Of a stretch of 20,221 nt of DNA, positions 1 to 6,795 are shown piece by piece; the first letter of the stretch is position 1; every line of letters starts with the position of its first letter. The DNA comes from an uncultured Eubacterium sp. (GTDB taxonomy: Bacteria; Bacillota; Clostridia; Peptostreptococcales; Anaerovoracaceae), in NCBI GenBank assembly GCA_905193765.1, contig CAJJPZ010000023.1:1-20221 (forward strand), given 5' to 3'. Under the pieces are notes generated by a model, which had not been told where the DNA came from, ran no database searches, and worked only from the letters and a program-made list of their open reading frames with translations. A program made the position numbers and the translations under genes.

Positions 1-1
1 T

Positions 2-259
2 GATGTGCTGGCCGGTCTTGTTATAGGATTCATAGTCGCTTTCATAATCGTCAGCAGGGACAAATCCGCATTGAAGACTGTAAGAAGAGAAGCTGCTGCG
101 AGAAATTATATGCGTCCTGGAAGTCTGAAGCTGACAGCAAGGCATGAACAGTTCATGTACAGCCATGTGGACAGGACAGAAAAACAGTCGTCGTCAGGCA
201 GCAGCACACATACAAGTTCGTCCGGAGAGACACATGGAGGATCATCAGGAAAGTTCTGA
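2..259 (+). CDS. TPM-domain (YgcG-like) membrane protein, C-terminal fragment
   Basis: The reading frame is open from the left edge of the window, so the gene starts upstream and only about the last 85 residues are visible. The fragment begins with a hydrophobic membrane helix (LAGLVIGFIVAFIIV) followed by a basic stretch. It then has the motif RNYMRPGSLKL, a region ending in FMYSHVDRTE, and a Ser/Thr/Gly-rich tail ending in HGGSSGKF. This order of helix, 'Y-RPGS-L-L' motif and low-complexity SSG...GGSSGKF end is what I know from the C-termini of Firmicute TPM-domain proteins, whose N-terminal TPM domain lies outside the membrane. The family has been linked to membrane protein quality control, but its role in these bacteria is not settled. 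The TPM domain itself is outside the window, so the call rests on the tail alone. Confidence 0.72.
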   Translation, partial: DVLAGLVIGFIVAFIIVSRDKSALKTVRREAAARNYMRPGSLKLTARHEQFMYSHVDRTEKQSSSGSSTHTSSSGETHGGSSGKF

Positions 260-394
260 AAACGCAAGTATGCTGTTGCCTTCGGGAAATATCTGAAATC
301 CGGGAGGAGTCAGAGAAATATCGCATGATCAGGACTGCTTAGTGCATATTGAAGCAGTTGATTATATAGAAGAAGTCCAGAGGAGGGAAAGAAT

Positions 395-760
395 ATGAAA
401 AAGAAGTTTTTTGTTATTCTGACTGTTATAGTTATGTGTTTTGCTTTTACAGCCTGTGGAGATAGCGGCACATCAAAGGAAGATAAACCTGAGATAGATC
501 CGGATGCTAAGGTCACATTGGAGAAATATGAAGAGCTGCGTGAAGCAAAATGGAGCGATATGTCTATGGAGGAAATGGAGCAGTTTCTCGGAGTCAAGGC
601 TGTGGTCGATGAGGAACGTACGAAAGAATGGGGAGATGGCTATATAGTGGCAGATTTTCCGGGTCCTGATTCCGGGTCAAGTCTGCACGTGCTTTACAAA
701 AAGGTGGATGGCAAGTGGGGCACTGCCAGTATGAGTCCTACTGGAGCACTGATCGAATAG
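395..760 (+). CDS. small secreted lipoprotein of unknown function
   Basis: This 121-aa protein has a clear lipoprotein signal: a basic start (MKKK), a hydrophobic core, and a lipobox ending in FTAC with the modified cysteine at residue 21. A good ribosome binding site (GAGGAGGG, near 380-387) precedes the ATG. The mature part is short, acidic and highly charged near its start. It contains a helical segment (MSMEEMEQFLGV) followed by alternating polar and hydrophobic stretches with aromatics (GYIVADF, LHVLYKKVDGKWG). The helix followed by beta strands recalls small BLIP/SmpA-like lipoproteins of Clostridia, but I see no diagnostic motif and do not assign a function. It lies 135 bases after the TPM-protein fragment, on the same strand. 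It should sit on the outer face of the cytoplasmic membrane. Confidence 0.8.
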   Translation: MKKKFFVILTVIVMCFAFTACGDSGTSKEDKPEIDPDAKVTLEKYEELREAKWSDMSMEEMEQFLGVKAVVDEERTKEWGDGYIVADFPGPDSGSSLHVLYKKVDGKWGTASMSPTGALIE

Positions 761-810
761 CATGAGGAAAAATATATGTGTTGCTTAAGCAATTTTTATG
801 CCGAAACATC

Positions 811-839
811 TTGAAAACTGTCAGATAAACGGATAAAAT
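811..839 (+). promoter_or_regulatory. sigma-A-type promoter for pta
   Basis: A -35 box TTGAAA (811-816) and a -10 box TAAAAT (834-839) are separated by exactly 17 bases. This predicts transcription starting near 846 and an untranslated leader of about 85 bases before pta. Confidence 0.6.
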
Positions 840-846
840 AAAGAGG

Positions 847-863
847 TATGTTCGGAAAACATA
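847..863. promoter_or_regulatory. inverted repeat at the predicted pta transcription start (possible operator)
   Basis: TATGTT and AACATA are perfect 6-base arms around the 5-base centre CGGAA. The dyad begins about one base after the predicted transcription start, where a repressor would block initiation. It has no T-run, so it is not a terminator. The cognate regulator is unknown. Confidence 0.4.
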
Positions 864-930
864 TGAGTTTTTCGAAATGATGCTGTTTAGATGAAATCTT
901 AAAATAAAATTACAGAAAAGAGGAAAGAGA

Positions 931-1890
931 ATGTTTAACAAACTGACAGAACAGTTAAAAGCCAACCCGCGTACGATCGTTTTCACTGAGGGGAACGATG
1001 CACGTATCCTTGATGCAGCTGCAAAGCTTACATCAGAAGGTATACTTAAAGTCATTCTTCTTGGAGCAGAGGGTGAAGTGAAAGCTGCTGCACAGCAGGG
1101 TGGATTCGACATTTCAAAGTGTGAGATCGTTGACCCTGCAAATTATGCTGACATCGATGCAATGGTAGCAAAAATGGTAGAGCTGAGAAAAGGCAAGATG
1201 ACAGAAGAACAGGTACGTGACGCACTTTCAAAGTCAAACTACTTCGGAACTATGCTGGTAAAGATGGGTAAAGCAGACTGTCTTCTTGGCGGAGCTACAT
1301 ACTCGACAGCTGATACAGTAAGACCTGCACTCCAGCTGATCAAGACAAAGCCTGAAAACAAGATCGTAAGCTCATGCTTTATCATGCTGAGAGATGATCA
1401 GAATCTGGCTATGGGCGACTGTGCTATCAACATTTCACCTGACGAAGATGAGCTGGCTGAGATCGCAGTAGAAACTGCAAAGACAGCTAAAGTATTCGGC
1501 ATCGATCCTAAGGTTGCGCTGCTGTCATACTCTACTTACGGTTCAGGCAAAGGCGACATGGTAACTCTGATGCAGAACGCAACAAAAAAAGTAAAGGAAC
1601 TTGCTCCTGATCTGGCAGTTGACGGAGAGCTCCAGTTCGACGCAGCAGTAGCTCCTGAAGTTGCTAAAGTGAAGTGCTCAGGTTCAGATGTTGCGGGACA
1701 GGCAAACACATTCATTTTCCCTGACATCAATGCAGGAAATATCGGATACAAGATCGCTGCACGTCTCGGTGGATATGAAGCTATAGGACCTATCCTTCAG
1801 GGTCTCAACGCTCCTATCAACGACCTCAGCAGAGGCTGCAACGCACAGGAAGTATTCAAGATGGCTCTGGTAACAGCAGCATTAAGCTAA
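931..1890 (+). CDS. pta: phosphate acetyltransferase (phosphotransacetylase)
   Basis: The enzyme interconverts acetyl-phosphate plus CoA with acetyl-CoA plus phosphate in the cytoplasm. At 319 aa it is the short, single-domain form (usually about 320-335 aa), without the extra N-terminal domains of long enterobacterial Pta. Family motifs run the full length: an N-terminal IVFTEGNDARILDAA, the central MLVKMGKADCLLGGATYSTADTVRPALQ, LLSYSTYGSGKG, DGELQFDAAVAPEVA, and the C-terminal GPILQGLNAPINDLSRGC. The last holds the Ser-Arg pair (S300-R301) matching the catalytic pair of the Methanosarcina enzyme. A GAGGAAAGAGA ribosome site precedes the ATG. Acetate kinase, the usual partner, is not next to it; phosphoketolase follows instead. 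Isoleucine is coded mostly by ATC here, suggesting high expression. The gene has its own promoter and ends at a strong terminator. Confidence 0.95.
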   Translation: MFNKLTEQLKANPRTIVFTEGNDARILDAAAKLTSEGILKVILLGAEGEVKAAAQQGGFDISKCEIVDPANYADIDAMVAKMVELRKGKMTEEQVRDALSKSNYFGTMLVKMGKADCLLGGATYSTADTVRPALQLIKTKPENKIVSSCFIMLRDDQNLAMGDCAINISPDEDELAEIAVETAKTAKVFGIDPKVALLSYSTYGSGKGDMVTLMQNATKKVKELAPDLAVDGELQFDAAVAPEVAKVKCSGSDVAGQANTFIFPDINAGNIGYKIAARLGGYEAIGPILQGLNAPINDLSRGCNAQEVFKMALVTAALS

Positions 1891-1911
1891 TAGTAAAGAA
1901 TACGGTTTATC

Positions 1912-1945
1912 AAAGGATCATATCTCGGCGGTATGGTCCTTTTTT
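1912..1945 (+). terminator. intrinsic terminator after pta
   Basis: An 11-bp stem (AAAGGATCATA with TATGGTCCTTT, one G-U pair) encloses a 9-base loop and runs into a T tract. It separates pta from the phosphoketolase transcript. Confidence 0.85.
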
Positions 1946-1976
1946 GTGCAAAAGATGCAAAGTGTATCAGGGCTGT

Positions 1977-2005
1977 TTTACATATCCGACACATTATGAT
2001 ATTAT
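1977..2005 (+). promoter_or_regulatory. promoter for phosphoketolase
   Basis: TTTACA (1977-1982) and TATTAT (2000-2005) have a 17-base spacer. They lie just after the pta terminator and 53 bases before the phosphoketolase ATG, so the gene can be transcribed independently of pta. Confidence 0.55.
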
Positions 2006-2057
2006 GATTATTAACAAGCAGCATAAGGATCTGACCGTTCAAAGAAAGGAAAGGAAA

Positions 2058-4448
2058 ATGGAAAATAAGACAGATAAATGCCTTGAAAAAAATCCGTTAT
2101 CACAGGAACTGCTCGGGAAAATGGATGCATACTGGAGAGCTGCCAACTACCTGTCAGCATGCCAGCTCTACCTTCTCGACAATCCTCTTCTTGAGAAACC
2201 CCTTGATATGAAGCATCTCAAGAAAAAGATCGTCGGACACTGGGGCACCGTGCCGGGGCAGAATTTCGTTTATACACACTGCAACCGTGTCATAAAGCGG
2301 TATGATCTCAACATGATACTGTTGTCGGGACCGGGACACGGCGGCAATTTCATGATAGCAAACACATATCTCGAAGGTACATACAGCGAAGTGTATCCTG
2401 AGATAAGCAGGGACAAAGAAGGAATGAGAAAGATGTTCAAGCGTTTTTCTTTCCCCAGCGGAGTACCAAGCCACTGTGCACCTGAAACACCTGGATCCAT
2501 CAATGAAGGCGGGGAGCTGGGTTACTCCATAGCACATGGATTCGGTGCGGTATTCGATAATCCGGATCTGATAGCAACTGTCATCGTAGGGGATGGTGAA
2601 GCGGAGACAGGTCCGCTGGCGACATCATGGCACTCCAACAAATTCCTGGATCCTGTCACTGATGGAGCAGTGCTGCCTGTGCTGAATCTCAACGGCTACA
2701 AGATAAGCAATCCTACTATATTCTCCAGGATCAGCCACGATGAGATAGGATCATTTTTCAGAGGATGCGGCTGGAAACCGTATTTCGTGGAGGGAAGCGA
2801 CCCGGAAGAGATGCACAGGAAGATGGCGGAGACCATGGACGCTGTCATAGAAGAGATAAAGCAGATACAGAAAAATGCCAGGGAAAACAATGATCCTCGG
2901 CGTCCGATGTGGCCTATGATAGTCCTGAGGACTCCTAAGGGCTGGACAGGACCGAAATCGGTGGACGGCAAGCAGATCGAAGGGTCTTTCCGTGCGCATC
3001 AGGTGCCGGTGACTCCTGATTCTCCGGAACACCTGAAGATACTTGAAGACTGGCTCAGAAGCTACCATGCCGAGGAGCTTTTCGATGACAATGGCAGGCT
3101 GATATCGGAGCTGGAGGAGCTGACGCCGTCGGGAGACGCCAGGATGGGAGCCAATCCTCATGCCAACGGCGGGAAACTGCTTAAGGATCTGATACTCCCT
3201 GATTTCCGGGACTACGGTATAGAAGTGGATCCGGGAAAGACAAAGGCGCAGGATATGATAGAGCTGGGAGGTTTCATCAGAGATATATATAATGAAAATC
3301 GTGAAAACAGGAACTTCAGGATTTTCGGGCCTGATGAAAGCATGTCCAACAGACTCAACAGAGTATTCGAAACCGAAAACAGGGCATGGAACGCCGAGAT
3401 ACTTGAAACGGACGAGTCGCTGGCAAGAGATGGCCGTATAATGGACGGCATGCTCAGCGAGCATATGTGCGAAGGCTGGCTGGAAGGTTATCTGCTGACA
3501 GGCCGTCACGGGTTCTTTGCCAGCTATGAGGCCTTCATCCGTATCGTGGATTCCATGGCAGCACAGCATGCGAAGTGGCTGAAGGTCTGCAACCAGCTTT
3601 CATGGAGGAGACCTGTGGCTTCGATGAACTACATACTGTCATCGAATGTATGGCAGCAGGATCACAATGGATTCACTCATCAGGATCCGGGATTCCTGGA
3701 TCACATCGCTAACAAGAAGGCGGACGTGGTGCGTATGTATCTGCCGCCTGATACCAACTGTCTGCTGTCCTGCTTCGATCACTGCATGAAGAGCAAGAAC
3801 TATGTCAACGCTATAGTTGCGTCAAAACATCCGAGCTATCAGTGGCTTTCCATGGAGCAGGCTGTGAAGCACTGCCAGCAGGGCATAGGCATATGGGACT
3901 GGGCCAGCAACGATCAGGGTAGCGAGCCTGACATAGTCATGGCGTGCTGCGGAGATACACCTACACTGGAAACCATGGCAGCTGTGACAATACTCAGGGA
4001 TGAGATGCCTGAGCTGAAGATAAGGGTGGTCAATGTGGTGGATCTGTTCAAGATAGATTCGGACAGCAATCATCCTCACGGACTCAGCGATGAAGAGTTC
4101 GACGCCATATTCACGAAGGATGTGCCGGTGATATTCGCATTCCACGGATATCCGAGGCTGATACACGAGCTTACATATAAGAGACACAACCGCGATATCT
4201 CGGTACATGGATATCTCGAAGAAGGGACCATCACGACGCCGTTCGATATGCGTGTACAGAACAGGATAGACAGGTTCGATCTCGTGAAGGATGCCGTGAT
4301 GCACATGCCTGAGCTTGGTAACAGAGGTTCATTCCTGATACAGAAGATGAACGACAAGATCGCAGAGCACAGTCAGTACATAGCCGAATACGGTCAGGAT
4401 CTGGAAGAAGTCAGAGACTGGCAGTGGCATGGGCCGGAAACGAAATAA
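2058..4448 (+). CDS. xfp: xylulose-5-phosphate/fructose-6-phosphate phosphoketolase
   Basis: This thiamine-diphosphate enzyme splits xylulose 5-phosphate (and often fructose 6-phosphate) with phosphate, giving acetyl-phosphate plus glyceraldehyde 3-phosphate or erythrose 4-phosphate. The start is placed at 2058 because AAAGGAAAGG lies just upstream; this gives 796 aa, the normal family length. An in-frame start 38 codons earlier would overlap the pta terminator and the promoter, and its extra residues look non-coding. Visible signatures include GHWGTVPGQNF near the N-terminus, LLSGPGHGG, EGGELGYSIAHGFGA, the ThDP/Mg motif VGDGEAETGPLATSWHSNKF (G178-P186 core), NGYKISNPTIFSR, RAHQVP, and in the second half SYEAFIRIVDSM, QDHNGFTHQDPG and VVNVVDLF. 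Both termini look intact. Upstream pta can use its product. Whether it prefers the C5 or C6 substrate cannot be read from sequence. Confidence 0.96.
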   Translation: MENKTDKCLEKNPLSQELLGKMDAYWRAANYLSACQLYLLDNPLLEKPLDMKHLKKKIVGHWGTVPGQNFVYTHCNRVIKRYDLNMILLSGPGHGGNFMIANTYLEGTYSEVYPEISRDKEGMRKMFKRFSFPSGVPSHCAPETPGSINEGGELGYSIAHGFGAVFDNPDLIATVIVGDGEAETGPLATSWHSNKFLDPVTDGAVLPVLNLNGYKISNPTIFSRISHDEIGSFFRGCGWKPYFVEGSDPEEMHRKMAETMDAVIEEIKQIQKNARENNDPRRPMWPMIVLRTPKGWTGPKSVDGKQIEGSFRAHQVPVTPDSPEHLKILEDWLRSYHAEELFDDNGRLISELEELTPSGDARMGANPHANGGKLLKDLILPDFRDYGIEVDPGKTKAQDMIELGGFIRDIYNENRENRNFRIFGPDESMSNRLNRVFETENRAWNAEILETDESLARDGRIMDGMLSEHMCEGWLEGYLLTGRHGFFASYEAFIRIVDSMAAQHAKWLKVCNQLSWRRPVASMNYILSSNVWQQDHNGFTHQDPGFLDHIANKKADVVRMYLPPDTNCLLSCFDHCMKSKNYVNAIVASKHPSYQWLSMEQAVKHCQQGIGIWDWASNDQGSEPDIVMACCGDTPTLETMAAVTILRDEMPELKIRVVNVVDLFKIDSDSNHPHGLSDEEFDAIFTKDVPVIFAFHGYPRLIHELTYKRHNRDISVHGYLEEGTITTPFDMRVQNRIDRFDLVKDAVMHMPELGNRGSFLIQKMNDKIAEHSQYIAEYGQDLEEVRDWQWHGPETK

Positions 4449-4492
4449 AGAAAGCGTACGAAAAGAGAATTTTGAATTTCAGTAAATATATC

Positions 4493-4530
4493 AAAAGAGC
4501 AGCGGAGGGGTAATTTTCCGCTGCTCTTTT
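4493..4530. terminator. bidirectional terminator between phosphoketolase and the ammonium channel
   Basis: A perfect 14-bp stem (AAAAGAGCAGCGGA with TCCGCTGCTCTTTT) around a 10-base loop has A and T tracts on both sides. It therefore works for both convergent genes, which end at 4448 (+) and 4565 (-). Confidence 0.9.
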
Positions 4531-4564
4531 CGTTGAGGTGTCATTTGGTGCGTATGATACCTGA

Positions 4565-5782
4565 TCAGTGACCGAATTCGTCCAGGTCGCTGTAAAGTTC
4601 TTTCTTTGTTCCAAGAAGTCCGATGATAGCTCCTACGATCCTTCCGCCTACCAGTGCAACTGCAATGGTTATGATCATGCATATGATCTGTATGCCTGCA
4701 TTGCCTGTGATTATGATAGCAGACAGACCGCCGAGAAGTCCCGGCATACCGTGAAGATTGTGTACCCCACACGTATCTGTACCTCGTATGAGCTTCTGTA
4801 CCTTAGGTGCGATGATGGCATATCCTGCTGTACTGAGTATCCCTGCTGCCAGTCCGATCAGCATCGACATGCCAGGGTTGGCTATATCGCATGTGGATCC
4901 GATGGCTACACCGCCAGCCAGCGAAGCATTGGCGATATCCTCGATATCGATCTTGCCGCGAATGAGTTTTGTGAAGATATAAGTTGCGATAGTAGCACCT
5001 GCCAGTGCGAACACTGTGTTTATAGCAGTAAGGACTACACGTTCAGGACTTGCTACAGCACTTGTGAATGACGGCCAGAATACCCACAGAAGCAGGCTTC
5101 CCAGCAGTGAGAACTGGTTGCTCACGCTGTCGCTTTCACATGAAGGACCGCCTGACATCTTCTTTGCTGTTGTTGCAACCAGACCCAGACCGAAGTATGC
5201 TCCGAATGCGTGGATGACAACGCTGCCGCCTGTGTCCTGGAATCCTGTGAAAGCTCCGCTTTCGAGAATGAGCCATTCATTGAACAGATAAACAGGAACG
5301 AACAGTATGCCCAGAAGAAGATACTGATCCATTGTCAGTCTTCCCAGCGGAGCACCTATCGCTATCAGCAGACTTGCTGCAGCAAACTCGCCCCACATGA
5401 ATGCATCAACAGTGAGCGCCGAACCCTCTCCCATGAAGCTCTTGATCAGCATGTATACGGGAATTGCGATGCTGACAGCCAGGAGAGTTGCTGTTATCGA
5501 GCTGTATCCGTGTCCGCGGACTACCACCATCAGGAATCCGAAACCGAGGAGCAGCATAGCAAGGATATGTATCGAACGGTTGTAGCACAGTGTGTCGAAT
5601 ATAGTTCTTGCTTCATAGCTCATCGATCCGGTATCGATGCTCTGACCGGTGATCTGCTTCATGCCTTCTGCGATATTTTCGTTAACAGCAGGGCAGAATG
5701 CAACGGCAACTGCAATAAAGAAAATGAATGCGACAATAAGAAAAACAGTGTTTTTCGAACTGCCATTAGATTTGGTTGACAT
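4565..5782 (-). CDS. Rh-type (Rhesus-like) ammonium/ammonia channel
   Basis: This 405-aa integral membrane protein of the Amt/Mep/Rh superfamily has about 11-12 hydrophobic segments and should conduct ammonia or ammonium across the cytoplasmic membrane. Several blocks point to the Rh branch rather than AmtB: GFGFLMVVVRGHGYSS (80-95), QDTGGSVVIHAFGAYFGL (182-199), NASLAGGVAIGS, and above all DTCGVHNLHGMPGLLGG (336-352), a hallmark of Rh proteins. The twin pore histidines are present as H191 and H344, with D183 in place. The protein ends shortly after the last helix, without the conserved regulatory tail of AmtB, and no glnK/P-II gene is adjacent, which fits the Rh type. The start has AAGGAG nine bases upstream. 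It is transcribed alone and divergently from the TetR unit. Most databases would probably label it simply 'ammonium transporter'. Confidence 0.92.
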   Translation of the reverse strand: MSTKSNGSSKNTVFLIVAFIFFIAVAVAFCPAVNENIAEGMKQITGQSIDTGSMSYEARTIFDTLCYNRSIHILAMLLLGFGFLMVVVRGHGYSSITATLLAVSIAIPVYMLIKSFMGEGSALTVDAFMWGEFAAASLLIAIGAPLGRLTMDQYLLLGILFVPVYLFNEWLILESGAFTGFQDTGGSVVIHAFGAYFGLGLVATTAKKMSGGPSCESDSVSNQFSLLGSLLLWVFWPSFTSAVASPERVVLTAINTVFALAGATIATYIFTKLIRGKIDIEDIANASLAGGVAIGSTCDIANPGMSMLIGLAAGILSTAGYAIIAPKVQKLIRGTDTCGVHNLHGMPGLLGGLSAIIITGNAGIQIICMIITIAVALVGGRIVGAIIGLLGTKKELYSDLDEFGH

Positions 5783-5837
5783 AGTTTTTCAGCTCCTTAC
5801 AAATAACATATAATTAATAAATAATTACCCCGAATAA

Positions 5838-5866
5838 ATTTTATCACTATAGAGAAAGAGTGTAAA
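5838..5866 (-). promoter_or_regulatory. promoter for the Rh-type channel
   Basis: Read on the minus strand, TTTACA (5866-5861) and TAAAAT (5843-5838) are 17 bases apart. They lie 56 bases before the ATG in the A+T-rich divergent region. Confidence 0.5.
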
Positions 5867-5966
5867 TATTTAGAGAAAATGTCTGTAGAATGAGATTTTT
5901 CCGAAAAATTCACGAAAAAACAGCAAACAGATAGCGGTAAAGTCAGAAAAAATAACTTTCCGGCTC

Positions 5967-5995
5967 TTGACACAAAAGTGGAGTTAGTGTAATAT
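5967..5995 (+). promoter_or_regulatory. sigma-A promoter for the TetR/ABC unit
   Basis: A consensus -35 TTGACA (5967-5972), a 17-base spacer and a -10 TAATAT (5990-5995) predict a start near 6002. The operator dyad begins immediately after. Confidence 0.75.
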
Positions 5996-6004
5996 AACTG
6001 AAAA

Positions 6005-6021
6005 AGATAACGGTGTTATCT
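6005..6021. promoter_or_regulatory. probable TetR operator (perfect inverted repeat)
   Basis: AGATAAC-GGT-GTTATCT is a perfect 7-bp dyad with a 3-base centre, beginning within a few bases of the predicted transcription start. Its size and position match a TetR-dimer operator used for autorepression. I did not find a second full copy before the ABC genes. Confidence 0.65.
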
Positions 6022-6068
6022 AAGCTGCACTATGATAAATGCAGCATGTTGAAGGAGGCGTAAAAACA

Positions 6069-6683
6069 TTGAAAAACGACACGAAGGAAATGATACGGCA
6101 GGCGGCTGTCAGTGAGTTCATGGACAAGGGGTTTGCAGGGGCTTCTCTCAGACAGATCGTAAAAAACGCAGGCGTTACCACAGGTGCATTCTATAAATAC
6201 TATCCGACGAAGGAGGCGCTGTTCGCAGAACTGGTGGAGGAGCATGCGGAGCATATCTACAACATATATGATGAGATACTTGCGGATTTCGAGGAGCTTT
6301 CACCGGAGGCGCAGACCGCCCGTATGAAGGAGACTTCCCGGGACGGCATAAACGATATGCTCGACTATGTCTATGATCATTACGATAATTTCAAGCTGCT
6401 GCTCTGCAAGTCCGAGGGAACCCCCTTCACCAGCTTCATCCACAATATAGTGGAGCGTGAAGTGACATCTACTGACCGGTATATCGAACTCATGAGAAAA
6501 AGCGGCAAAGATATGCCATACATAGATCCGGAACTGCAGCACATGATAGCCAGCGGACAGTTCTCAGGAGTATTCGAGATAGTGGTACATGATATGGAGA
6601 AAGAAGCAGCCATAAGGAAAGTCATGATGCTGAAGGAATTCTATACAGCAGGCTGGGAGAGGCTTTTCGGCATAAGCTTCTGA
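6069..6683 (+). CDS. TetR/AcrR-family transcriptional regulator
   Basis: This DNA-binding repressor probably senses a compound exported by the two ABC proteins behind it. I place the start at the TTG at 6069, because GAAGGAGG lies about 10 bases upstream. The in-frame ATG at 6039 has no such site, and its first ten codons would be read through that Shine-Dalgarno sequence. This gives 204 aa, normal for the family. The N-terminal 60 residues are a typical TetR helix-turn-helix: IRQAAVSEFMDKGFAGASLRQIVKNAGVTTGAFYKYYPTKEALF in sequence order, with the recognition helix at VTTGAFYKYY. The remaining C-terminal part is helical and variable, as expected of a ligand-binding domain, and I cannot infer the ligand. 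A strong promoter and an overlapping dyad upstream suggest it represses itself and the ABC genes. Confidence 0.9.
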   Translation: MKNDTKEMIRQAAVSEFMDKGFAGASLRQIVKNAGVTTGAFYKYYPTKEALFAELVEEHAEHIYNIYDEILADFEELSPEAQTARMKETSRDGINDMLDYVYDHYDNFKLLLCKSEGTPFTSFIHNIVEREVTSTDRYIELMRKSGKDMPYIDPELQHMIASGQFSGVFEIVVHDMEKEAAIRKVMMLKEFYTAGWERLFGISF

Positions 6684-6712
6684 CAAGCAGCCATACATGA
6701 AGTAATAAGGAG

Positions 6713-6739
6713 ACCGCATCACATATACCGTGGTGCGGT
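6713..6739 (+). other. stem-loop between the TetR and ABC genes
   Basis: ACCGCATCAC and GTGGTGCGGT form a 10-bp stem (one G-U pair) around a 7-base loop. A-rich rather than T-rich sequence follows, so it is not a simple terminator. It may be an mRNA processing or stability element that sets the regulator-to-exporter ratio, or a binding site. A smaller dyad, GTTAG-N6-CTAAC, lies at 6756-6771. Confidence 0.4.
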
Positions 6740-6795
6740 AAAAAGAGAACAAGCGGTTAGAGCTTACTAACTTCAAAATCACAAGGAGGCTAAAG

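Noticed and set aside
781..797. TTGCTTAAGCAA palindrome followed by T residues after the lipoprotein gene, as a terminator
   Set aside because: The stem can only form four pairs around a loop, too weak for a confident terminator call.
1944..2057. N-terminal extension of phosphoketolase from an upstream in-frame start
   Set aside because: It would begin within the pta terminator and include the promoter; the Shine-Dalgarno sequence and family length support 2058.
2751..3569. A 272-aa minus-strand open frame inside the phosphoketolase gene
   Set aside because: It is antisense to a well-conserved gene, and its composition (many Arg, His, Cys, Ile) is typical of a shadow frame.
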